This document shows positions 23,360 through 32,976 of a stretch of 64,000 bases of DNA, one piece after another (position 1 is the first letter of the stretch; the number at the start of each line of letters is the position of its first letter). The notes beneath the pieces are model-generated. The model made no database searches. It was not told where the DNA came from and was given only the letters and a program-made list of their open reading frames with translations. The position numbers and the translations under genes were made by a program. The DNA is from Pseudopyrenochaeta lycopersici (Eukaryota > Ascomycota > Dothideomycetes > Pleosporales > Pseudopyrenochaetaceae), in the NCBI GenBank assembly GCA_003313425.1, contig NHZP01000013.1, positions 682,001 to 746,000 of the forward strand, written 5' to 3'.

Positions 23360-25522
23360 TCAGCGAAACTCAAACGTCTCCATCGCGTAATTTCCTAGGG
23401 AGAACTCACGGAAGGCTTCTGCTCCTGCTAGGCCTACAACGTAACATATACCGACAATCACGAAGTGGGTCCCTGCCTTCCTGACGGTGAGCGGATAAGG
23501 GAAGCCAAGAAGCATGACGACCTGGTCATCCTTTCGTAATCCAGTCGGGCCAAGACCCAGACGGTCAATGTCTAATGTGAACAACTTCGATGAAATGATC
23601 CGGTCGATGGCATTCATCAATGATTTCATGCCCTGCTCGCATTTGCGTGCGTTACCCAGCCTTTTGTGATCCGGGACAAATTCCAAATGGTCGTACGGAT
23701 CTTCAAATAGAGCGCGATAAGGCTCAGAGTAACAAACGGCCTCTGCAGTTCGACCACGCCATTCATGTGGAATCTGATACATGCTGCTGAACAAACTTTC
23801 ACTCAGAGAATCCCCAAAGTCTTTATCTGATTTGATGCCAAGCATGCTGAGAATTCCGTCAAGTGATTGTTGGATGTCAAAGTTAAGGATGGAGGAGCAA
23901 CGCAATAGCCACGCTAGGAATGCCATGATAAAGAAGTCACTTGGGTAATCCGTACCGTTTTGTATGCATATGATCCTAAAGTAGTAGGTAAGGGGCAGTT
24001 TTGGCCCTGGCTTTGGATTGAACTGAAGGCCAGTTGGTCTGATGAAAGTTTCCACGAAATCCAAGCGATTTCCAACATCAAAAGTGAACACAGCCTTGCC
24101 AAGAATAAAGCCCTTGGATGTGAGGATATTGCCATTGATTGAGGCGTGCACATCCATACTGTCTCTCTTCAGTTGCGATGATGTCGGATCTTCGAGATGG
24201 CTATGTGTTTCGGGAGGAGTCTTAGACAGTCGCCGCATCGAGAGGCCGCCCCAATCTGGACACCAAGAGGGTAGCCCGTATTCAATATACATAGTGCTGT
24301 ATAGGCCAATTCCTGCATCCTTGAGGGGTTCTAGGGATCTGTGAGTCTGCAAAACGTGCTGGAAATAGTCACGGTAGACCTCGCCTGTGGATTTATTATA
24401 ATCCACCTCCACCGAAGTGTCCTTGCCTGTTTCGGAGAGTGAGAGCAAGCCATATATTTTATCCTTCGCGTTTGTAGATCTTAGCAAAGTTGAGAAGCTG
24501 CCCAGCTCTCGTAGGGGGAGTGCCGGTTGCGTTGGGTATACCTCACGAAACTTTCTCCGCCGCCAAATCTCAAAGAGTCTTCGGAATGGTTCCCAGTATT
24601 CTTCGCTGATAAGGCATTGCCATACTCTTTCATCCATGCTGGGGGGCCGTAAGGGACTGCCCTTGATGAGTGACTGCTGCCAAATCCAGAGCGCATCCAG
24701 GTGGAATGATTTCAATAATACGGGACCACAAAGGAAAACCACGCTTTGCGGCAGGATAACCTCTTGTACAATCCATGTCCGAGACCAGTACTCGTTTGAA
24801 GCCAACATACTGAGGCGGTCCCACGTAAGATTGCCCGAAGTTGATTGAGATGAAACTCTTGACTCTTCGCCCTGCTGAAGATGTGGGAATTCTTTTATCC
24901 AAGCGAGCTGTTTGCCGTCCTTGTTAAATGCAGAGTGCTTTTCAATCTGATCGCCAATTATCCGAATATCCTTGATCGCAGCTACGGTCTCTGGGTCGGC
25001 TCCGAGCCATGATAGAACAAAGGATGCTTTTTCGTAAATGGTTTTCATCAGCTTTACCTGATGGCTTTTCTCGACCATGTTTTTTTGGTCAATGCAAACA
25101 GAATCGACCCAAAAGAAAAACATAGGCGTCACCGTGGCTCCTCTCCCTTGGAACTCTGGAAAGTCGTTTTTCAGCCAGTGACGAAAATGACGAAGTGCTT
25201 TGGCCAGGTTCTTGGTTATTGGGACGGAATGGCCGTTTATCTTGATGATCTCTGGATCTTCTGGATCACCCCACACATAAGACAAGGCTATGTATGATAA
25301 ATTATCATCACGAAGACCACGTCGACTCATGGAGAAGGTTAGTTCATCGCTCATGTCACCAGATTTCATGGCCAGCAACCTAATCTGGTCCTGGGAAGCA
25401 TTGATGGGTTTGTACAGCGGACCATCTGAGTCTTGCCGAATTCCAACCTCGGCGATTTGCTGTGTCATCCACCGACGGAAGCTCATGATGCGTACGATTC
25501 CGAGATGTAGAAGCTTGCACAA
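23360..25522 (-). CDS. Heterokaryon incompatibility (HET) domain protein
   Basis: Single exon, 720 aa; a second ATG at residue 13 (MSFRRWMTQQ) is equally plausible. HET domain motifs are clear in the N-terminal third: LSYIALSYVWGDP, then FFWVDSVCIDQKN with IYEKASFVLSWLG, and SRTWIVQEVILP. The C-terminal half has no domain I recognise; it includes a short hydrophobic stretch (YYFRIICIQNG region) and a GRTAEAVCYSEPYR motif often seen in this type of HET protein. HET proteins act in non-self recognition and regulated cell death when unlike hyphae fuse. Most family members have no proven allorecognition role, so that is inference. It lies at the border of a gene-poor island, a usual setting for variable genes. 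Confidence 0.9.
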   Translation of the reverse strand: MCKLLHLGIVRIMSFRRWMTQQIAEVGIRQDSDGPLYKPINASQDQIRLLAMKSGDMSDELTFSMSRRGLRDDNLSYIALSYVWGDPEDPEIIKINGHSVPITKNLAKALRHFRHWLKNDFPEFQGRGATVTPMFFFWVDSVCIDQKNMVEKSHQVKLMKTIYEKASFVLSWLGADPETVAAIKDIRIIGDQIEKHSAFNKDGKQLAWIKEFPHLQQGEESRVSSQSTSGNLTWDRLSMLASNEYWSRTWIVQEVILPQSVVFLCGPVLLKSFHLDALWIWQQSLIKGSPLRPPSMDERVWQCLISEEYWEPFRRLFEIWRRRKFREVYPTQPALPLRELGSFSTLLRSTNAKDKIYGLLSLSETGKDTSVEVDYNKSTGEVYRDYFQHVLQTHRSLEPLKDAGIGLYSTMYIEYGLPSWCPDWGGLSMRRLSKTPPETHSHLEDPTSSQLKRDSMDVHASINGNILTSKGFILGKAVFTFDVGNRLDFVETFIRPTGLQFNPKPGPKLPLTYYFRIICIQNGTDYPSDFFIMAFLAWLLRCSSILNFDIQQSLDGILSMLGIKSDKDFGDSLSESLFSSMYQIPHEWRGRTAEAVCYSEPYRALFEDPYDHLEFVPDHKRLGNARKCEQGMKSLMNAIDRIISSKLFTLDIDRLGLGPTGLRKDDQVVMLLGFPYPLTVRKAGTHFVIVGICYVVGLAGAEAFREFSLGNYAMETFEFR

Positions 25523-25846
25523 GGATTCGGCCTGACCGGCCTAATGCAGAATTTTCAGATTGAAGTTCTGTGACAGCAAGGTAGTTTGCTGCGTCTTGAG
25601 GTGTCACAAGGGGAAGAGGCTGATAATAAAGAGGCCTGACAAGTCTTAAGGACAGATGAGTAGATCGCCCTAGTGGCACTTAAGCTCGCCTTGTATACTG
25701 AACTGGTCGCAGTAGTATTGAGTTTCTTAATGGCCTTATACAGCACGTCCCGTAGTTAAGAGGCCCATGAAACATATTACCCCGCTTTGCGCCTTCTCAG
25801 CTAAGTCAACCCAGCTATCCTGCTTTCAACTAGATTCTGCTGCCTA

Positions 25847-25929
25847 TACGAAGGAGCTCGTATTTTCTGTGCGCTAGCGCTATACTTTGGACTGAGGCCT
25901 CGTACTCAAAGAATACCAGCTCCTTCGTA
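25847..25929. repeat. Imperfect inverted repeat, 18-bp arms
   Basis: Left arm 25847-25864 (TACGAAGGAGCTCGTATT) and right arm 25912-25929 (AATACCAGCTCCTTCGTA) match at 17 of 18 positions as inverted copies. They enclose 47 bp. The arms could be terminal repeats of a tiny element or a foldback remnant. No coding content lies between them. Confidence 0.75.
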
Positions 25930-26695
25930 CCCTTAGCAGTTTGCTCGCTAATTGTATTCCTTGTGACTGGAAGACAACAACAGTAGGGCACCACCTTAAT
26001 CACCTTGAACTAGTATGTAATCTTTCGCATAGATACTCTTCTCATAACGATACTAGTCTAGCACTTTAACTATCCCTATCAGGATGATAAGATAGCGCTT
26101 CCTAAAAGCTCTCGTCTGTTTCGGATACAGCGGCTGTGGAGTCTAGCTAATTAAGATCGCTCGAGGGTAAGACGGTAGGCTACAAGAGAAACTTAAAAAG
26201 GCTTACCTCACCCTGAACTGTTGGCTTTGGGCTTTCTCTTTTTATTAAGCAGTGGCCTCTTGCACGATGATCGAGGGTTATGTGAGCGACCTCACCATAA
26301 TCTGCCCGAGCACGGTACGAGTTGGGACAAGATAATATTCATATTCACGCAGCTCTAAATCTATACAAGAGAAAGACTTTCGAGGTGTAAATTGTGAAAG
26401 TGTCTCGTACACCGTATGTCTCGTAACGCCGTAACAGACCCAAGGTGCTTTTATATCCTTTCCGTAAGCAGTCAAATGAGCTCAGGACTCTGGTAATTCT
26501 TCTGTATATTTCAACATGGGCATGACTGAAAAAAAATATGAACAAAGGATAAATGAAGCAAAAGACTCTCATTGTCCAAAGATATACATGACCAGCCATT
26601 TATCCCACCATACAAAACAATACCCTCACACATGCCCCACCTTCCAACTACACAATCCCATCACCACAAATCCCGAGCTTCTACTGCACCAACAC

Positions 26696-26925
26696 GCCGG
26701 AGCGACATACCACACCGCCACATACGAGCGGGGGACCTTCCGTTAATGCACAAGGCAACGCGAGCCAGATTCCCAGAAGCCCATCGCCGTTCCCTCGACC
26801 CCCACTGCAGCAAAGTTACGCCGCCATGTTGACTGCTACCGTCTCAGAACCTGAAGCGCTGGAGTGACATCGCACCGACACATGATCGGGAGACCTTCCA
26901 TTGAGGCACCAGGGCCATGCTGCTC
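26696..26925 (+). repeat. Diverged direct duplication, two copies of about 65 bp
   Basis: Copy 1 (about 26696-26764) and copy 2 (about 26861-26925) share GGAG-GACAT, CACCG-CACAT and GGGAGACCTTCC-type blocks in the same order. Most differences are C/T or G/A. The copies lie in a non-coding, gene-poor area. Confidence 0.6.
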
Positions 26926-27051
26926 GGGTTTGAGGGGCGCTTGGTCGGACGGGTGGGCTGCAGCTAGGGTTCAGTGGAACTTGGTGAGCGTCATGTAAGT
27001 GGAGGGGATGTTGTGTGCTGGACGAGAACCTAATCTGAGGATTGTGAGTGA

Positions 27052-27084
27052 GGTTGAGGTGAGGTGAGGTGAGGTGAGGTGAGG
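27052..27084 (+). repeat. Pentanucleotide microsatellite (GGTGA)n
   Basis: Six units of GGTGA or a one-base variant follow one another, flanked by near-unit sequence (GTGAGTGAGGTTGA) on the left. Confidence 0.9.
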
Positions 27085-27722
27085 GGATTGACATACGTTT
27101 CGAGACTATCTACAGTTGGTATCCAAGGAGCTGGCTTGCGGCGTATCGAGTTGGTAGAGCGAGGTCGGGTCTGATTTCGTCGGTTGATATGTTGTTTGAC
27201 GTGACCAAGGGAAGTGAGTCGGTAGTTGTGAGGGAAAAGATGTTTATTGCTGCTCAAGGTCTCCCAGTAAGACATGAATTGTAGTTGGCAAACAATGGTG
27301 TTCGGGTCTGAGCGAGATTGGAAAGCGTCAGCCGAGAGTCCGCATTGTTGTATTCGCTCACAATGCCCATGGCGGTAGAGGTACTTGGTGAGTTTTCAAT
27401 ATCTGAACAATGTTAGCAAAACACAACTTGGAAACCGAGCTAGAGTACAGCTTGCTGTTACTTGCTGGCAAGCTAAGGCTCAAGGTTCTTCGGCCTAGCG
27501 TCGGTCAGTAAGTGATACAGCAGTAAGCGAAGGTGAATACCGTAAATGCAAAGCCTCTGTCGCAGCGCTCAATCCGAACATTGCCATAGTAGGTAATGTG
27601 TTCCAAATCGTCCGAGTTGGTGATAAGATATGACCTTGAACAAATAACTGAGTTGAGTAGAAGAGAAAGGTGGAAGAGTAAAACTACCGAGTAGGAGGTC
27701 TTGTTTATATACTCACACACGG

Positions 27723-27734
27723 GAGCTCGAGCTC
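27723..27734. repeat. 12-bp perfect palindrome
   Basis: GAGCTCGAGCTC is its own reverse complement. It may be chance or a protein site. Confidence 0.55.
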
Positions 27735-28162
27735 ACACTCGCATGACTCCTTATCAGGCGGCAGGGCGATATCTGTGGGTACAAAAGTGGGGCGGTGAAC
27801 TGGTGTTTGCAGCGCTCAGACAGGGCCTCATAGTAAATGATAGAGCTCGGGTCTGTTCACGGCCTTCCGGTGGGGGATTGCGTGACTGTTGCCTCGCGCT
27901 AGGTCCTTGTGATAAGAAAATTTTACCTCATGACGACGTTATGGGTAGGTGAAGGAGAGAAAGGTGCTAAACTTGGTTGGTAGGGGAGAGTGAATGTGAA
28001 GGGGCACTGTGTAGAGGAAGATGTTGGGATTGATTGATAATTAGGTAGAGTGACATAAGAGATGAATGAAATACAAGATGACCAGGTTTACAAATCTCAT
28101 CGCTAGATCTCTACTATTCACCCTCCAAAATCCTACTTGTTCAGGGTATACTCGGTGCGAGC

Positions 28163-29901
28163 TCAAAGCAACGCCGCAACAGCGACAATACCCGCACCAA
28201 CAACGCTCAACCCAACGCTCGTCTTCTTGTTTGCTGCGCCTTTGAACTCAATCAAGGCGGCTGTAGGCTTGTACCCGCCAGTTCCAGTGCCAGTAGCCTT
28301 TGTGTAGGTCTTCAAACTTACACTCGCAGTCGGATAGACTGGCTCAGGCGTCTTGACCGTAGCAGTAGAAGTATGCACATGTGGAGTAGGTTCCGCATAA
28401 GACCAACCAGTGTACTCGGTGTATCCGCCCTCCTTGTGCTCCTCGTCGGTGATGCAGTCCGTGGCAGTCAACGTATGCGCCTCGCAAGTTTTGCACGGAT
28501 ACACGACAGGTGGTGCAGGCGTGGGCAAAGCTCCGCCTTTGCACTTGGGGCATATGGTGGTGGTAACTGTGACAAAGTCCGTGGAAGCGTAAATGATTTC
28601 CTCGGAGCTCATGGCGCACGCGTAGCACGGGAGAATGGACGTTGAAACGTCGTAGATGGGGCGGACGGAGGTGGCGCAGGGGACGTAATCGGTGACCGCA
28701 TAGGTAACTTCAACAATGTACTCTTCGCCAATGATCTTGGGCCCAGATGCGCACGTTGGTGTGACGTAAGGTGGTATGGCATATGTCGGATAACCACCGT
28801 GGAAAGAATATGTTGGCGTAGCGCTGGCATTACCATAGGGTGGGAGAGGTACGTAACCTGTCGGGTAGGAAGTGGGCGGGTGCGAGCCTCCAGTGCCAGT
28901 TGGCCCACCTGGTACTGTACCATTGCCAGGGGCGCAAGTACCGTCGCCATTCGGCAGACCGCTCTCGCATTTACAGCTCAGCGAGCAGCCGTCGCCGTTC
29001 AGTGTATTGCCGTCATCGCACTCTTCGCCAAACTCCTTGTCCCAGACGCCGTCGCCACACTTTGCAGGCGTGGCGCCTCGCGAAATGATATAAGGCAAGC
29101 CAACAGTACCGTCACCAAAGGTCTGAGAGCCTACACCAAGAATGTCTCGTGCAATCGCCAGAGCTTGGAAGCCATTTGTACCAACAGACGGGTACGAGGA
29201 GAAAGCTTCGTGGACGCTGCAGCTCCAATCGGATAAGGAAGCGTCATCCAGCGAATCCATAGCTCCAGATGAGGCTACAAGGTGGACGTTGTCGTAGCAG
29301 TCAAGGTTGCCGCGTACTGTAAAGTCTCCAAAGTATGAGAGCTGCAAGCAATTAGTATTCAAGTTGTAGAAGTTATTAAGTTCACTCACAGCGTCGACTG
29401 TGGCGCTCTCCACATCTTCATAATAGCATGACAGGGCAAAGTACAAGCCAGTCTGAGGCACACCAGCCGGCGTGGTCCCAGACGCAGCAAACTTCAGCGA
29501 ATTGTCAATGAGAGTCTTAGCCTTTCCCTGGGTGAAGTGGAAGGTCGGATCGGTGCCTACTATCATCAGTCTCCACTTCTTATCTAACAAGTCTCAGCGG
29601 CTATACCGATCAAGATAATATTCCCGGTGACAGCAGGACTCCACTTATCCTTGGTGTCTTCGAGGAACTTGATGCGACTGACTGAGCCACAGCTGGGGTC
29701 AGGGATGACAATAGCTCGAAACTTGGAGAAGTCTTCGGTAGTCATGGCATCCCATTCCGCCTTAGTAGCGATTTTGGTCGAGTAGCCGAGTTCAACGGCT
29801 TCATCATGCTCTTTGTAGTCCATACCATCGTAGAAGAGGAGGTCTTGGGCGGTGGCTGAAATAGCCAGTCCGGCCCACAGGCCAAAAGACGAAAGCTTCA
29901 T
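28163..29901 (-). CDS. GPI-anchored extracellular protein with DUF4215 repeat
   Basis: Two minus-strand exons, 29901-29607 and 29559-28163, joined in phase 1 (GTATAG donor, GATAG acceptor, junction codon Val99), giving 563 aa. A signal peptide (MKLSSFGLWAGLAISATAQ) starts the protein. Residues about 20-260 form a conserved-looking globular region of unknown family. Residues 266-296 match the Cys-rich DUF4215 repeat, with CGDGVWD, EECDDGN and GDGCS spaced as in that family. A Pro/Thr/Tyr-rich stalk with CxxC pairs follows, and the last 20 residues are hydrophobic after a small-residue stretch, as in a GPI-anchor signal. It should sit on the plasma membrane or cell wall. Function is unknown. 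It is divergent from CDC73 over a 1.3-kb gap. Confidence 0.85.
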
Positions 29902-31203
29902 GATGACGATGACCGAAAGTGGCTGGAGCGGATGATATGGAACGTAGAACGATTGAAATGAGTGTGGGAATATAGCAGTAAAGAATGAACGAGAGTCTGA
30001 TGCTGGAGAAAACAGATTAAATTCTCACTGCTTTATATTCGACTTGAAAAAATCATGTCTTGTGAAATTCAACTACACAGCCACGGCCGGGAGGGTTCAT
30101 TTTTGGAAGACTATTACGGTGGAGATGAGAGCCGGCAATCTTGCACCAAGTCTGAAGATGGTAATTTCTCTCCATGAAGATCGGGGCCTATGGTCGAGAA
30201 AGCGGCCGTCAAGCTGAACAGTCTTGTGTATACGCGGCTTTCGTATGTCTCTGCCCAATGGGTACTTGGCAAGGAAACACCCAGCCACATGTTTGAAGTT
30301 AGCGAGATCTAACGGCTGCTGATGTCTGTTCCTCCTTCTGCTTCGTCTTCTGGAGACGGGAGATGCCGTTGCCTTTTCAGCTCTAGCTCAGCCTTGCTAG
30401 GGGCGTCTGCTTTACGAGTGGGTTCGGCGCCTAGGTAGAGGCTGCCTAGAATGCGTTTGCAGTCGGTGTAGGAGTGTTTCCTCGATCATTTGAGGAGACT
30501 TTGATTTCTGAGGTGTAATCTTCATGTTTGTGTGTTGTCGACCTGAGCAGTTGGGTTTTGGTCCACTATTAGAACAAGCACGATGTTGCATGCCCGTCAA
30601 ATCCCAACCACTTAAAATCCTTGCCTCGTTGGTGTGGTTGGTGTGAACGATTCAGCTGTTGTTTGGCCCCTTGGTAGCGCTCCTTGTGGTTTGTAACAAG
30701 CCTGTTGAGCGACGGATCGGACACGAGACTCTCCGCCCTGACACGAACACTTTTAGCAACCTTGATCCGTGGATACGAATTCTTTTTTAAGGAGAACGGT
30801 TTGCAGGCAGATCAGTATGGCAGTGTGACAGGAGAGAAAATAGAACTATGATGACGTTTTCAACTTGAAAGGCGACACTCGTGGAACTGTAATTTATTAG
30901 CCGTTAGTTGTCAAGATTAGTACCGTAATCTATGAAGGCCAGAAGCTTTGGAGGATTCATGGAGGTGGGAGAAGAAACTATTCTTCAGGGACGCGTATAG
31001 GTCATACTCGAACAGTATGGAGGACAGACGATGCGGGAGTCCGAGTGCAAGAGAAAGCACGACCCTGTTCGGCGAAACTCCGGGGACGACACCAAAAGTG
31101 TCGTCGCATTGTCGAGCTGCAGTCCCAACTGTCCAAGATCCTGCCCGCATCCCCCATCTTAGTACGACTGCGAACGCGCCTCTACGCGCCACAATCGATT
31201 ACA
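29902..31203. promoter_or_regulatory. Divergent intergenic region, DUF4215 protein / CDC73
   Basis: 1.3 kb holding both promoters. Several short open frames occur, none with a recognisable domain or splice partner. No RNA gene or repeat is seen. Confidence 0.45.
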
Positions 31204-32528
31204 ATGGCAGCGCAAGCCGAATCCGAAGACCCCCTCTACAACCTTCGCCTCAGCATCAAGGCCTCGGCGGTGCCGCTGCTCGCGACCTCCAGCGAGCCAA
31301 CCCCCGCCGACACTGTCGCCGACCTCGCCCTTGCGACACACATAAGCTTCAATACAGATGATGGCTCACACCGCACTTTCTCCCTCACATCGCCCACGCG
31401 CTTTGCGCCAGACAGCAAGCCCGTCGACCTGCGTAGCTGCTACTTTGCCTGGCTGAACAAAGATGCCTCCGTGACGGACTACTTCGCTGCCGTACAGACT
31501 CTTAATGAGGAGTTACCGAGTGGAGCCGGCGGCAGCGTACAGCACTTGACCTTCGCGCAGAAGATCGAGTTGATTGCTTGGTTGAGCGGGGAGACAGAGA
31601 GCAGTGACAGCATTGCGGCGATTGATGCAGGCGCGGCGAGTGCTGCAGCTGGCAATGCCGCGGCGATTGCGAGCGGCAAGGGAGTTCCAGTCGATCGGCA
31701 GGTGAAGAGCGTTGGAGGTGGGAAGTTGGTCGATGCGAGGTTGCTGCAGATTTATGACGGGGAGAGGAGAATGGGAGATCACAACAGTGTCTTAAGGGGA
31801 ACCAAGAACATCGTCAGTCTACACCACATGACATGTCTCAGACTCACGTACTAACAAGCAATCAGGACTTCTCTCCCTACCGCAAAATCGCCGCCACGTT
31901 CCTGCGCTCTCGACCCTCAGACGCGAAATCCGCGCCTGCACCCCAGCCCGCACTTGTCTCCAACCTGCAGAAACGCGCTCCAAAGCGCCTCGAACCCATC
32001 ATCCTCCTTTCGCCCTCGGCATCCTCGCTACTACGAACTAGCAATGCGAAAAGCTTCCTCTCCGACGGCGTCTTCACCCCACCAAACGCCACAGACACCA
32101 CTTCCTCGACCAACATGCTGCGAATCCAACGCGTGGTACCTTCTATATCCTCGACACCAATAACTTTCATCCTCGTGGACAGCACCGCCTCCTTCAAGCC
32201 CACATACTGGTCGCGTGTCGTGGCAATCTTCACCACGGGCCAGACATGGCAGTTCAAGAGCTACAAATACACGAATCCCGCAGAGCTGTTTAGTCATTAC
32301 CCAGGTCTGTATGTTGGCTGGGCGAATGAAGACCCCCCCGAGAATGTCGTCAGTCTCGGCAGGGGCGTATTGCCTGTGAGAGTGGATAAGTGGACGGGCA
32401 CGGAGAAGGGCCGGTGGAGAGATCGCGAGGTTGTGGAGAGGGTCTGGGGGCGCATAGAAGAGGGAATGCGGAAAAATGGCTGGACACGAGATGGACCGGG
32501 GCTCGCGGGGCAGCAGCCTGGGCGATAG
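31204..32528 (+). CDS. CDC73: Paf1 complex subunit Cdc73 (parafibromin homologue)
   Basis: Two exons, 31204-31812 and 31866-32528, joined in phase 0 (GTCAGT donor, CTAAC branch, ATCAG acceptor), giving 423 aa. The N-terminal half has the YNLRLSIKA start and the FAWLNKD...YFAAVQTLNEE segment seen in fungal Cdc73 proteins. The second exon is the C-terminal Ras-like (non-GTPase) domain: LEPIILLSPSASSLL, ITFILVDSTASFKPTYWSRVVAIFTTGQTWQFKSY, and a GLYVGWANE stretch. Cdc73 is a nuclear subunit of the Paf1 complex, which travels with RNA polymerase II and promotes histone modification. The ATG at 31204 is used because it directly precedes the conserved start. An Ala-rich linker lies at about residues 133-160. 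Confidence 0.92.
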
Positions 32529-32976
32529 AAACGTTGCTGAGCGCCGCTGTATCTGTCTCTCTGTGTGTAATAGTATGGATATTCGGGAGGAGGTGTTTGG
32601 CGTTTGCTGCTAGGCATAGATTTGCATAGCGCGGTATACCTTACAAAAGCTACCATTTCAATTCAAGGGGGCCCGGTCATGCGGTCCCTTATTTTGCAGA
32701 CACTCTCGATGAAATTCCATTCCTGTGAAGCGCTCGAGCAAAGATGAAATAATTACATTTGAAGTCTTTCGTATATTCGTGTAGTTAATGTTCATTGGCA
32801 TCCCATATCCGAAATGCATTGTAATCGCCCGCTAGACTGATCCCATTGACACCAGGGCATTTCGCAAATAACCAACACCAAAACTTTTTCTACTCTTTCT
32901 CCTAAGCGGACTCCAACATTAAGCGGCACCTCCAGGAAGCATTCATTCCACGATACTTAAATATTGAAGAAAATAT
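32529..32976. other. Convergent 3' intergenic region, CDC73 / LEU1
   Basis: 448 bp between two convergent stop codons. Nothing beyond 3' UTR sequence is supported. Confidence 0.5.

Larger units (their letters stand above)
25523..28162. other. Gene-poor, repeat-bearing island of about 2.6 kb
   Basis: No convincing gene. The left part (about 25700-26270) is unusually rich in TA steps and stop codons in all frames, as in repeat relics degraded by RIP-like mutation. It holds an imperfect inverted repeat at 25847-25929. The middle holds a diverged direct duplication (26696-26764 / 26861-26925) and a GGTGA pentanucleotide array at 27052-27084. The right end carries a 12-bp palindrome at 27723-27734. 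An open frame of 71 codons on the minus strand, 27505-27720, starts with a hydrophobic stretch but has no other support. Confidence 0.55.

Noticed and set aside
27138..27190. tRNA-like D-arm word (GAGTTGGTAGAGCG)
   Set aside because: No matching T arm, acceptor pairing or Pol III terminator follows, so a tRNA gene is not supported.
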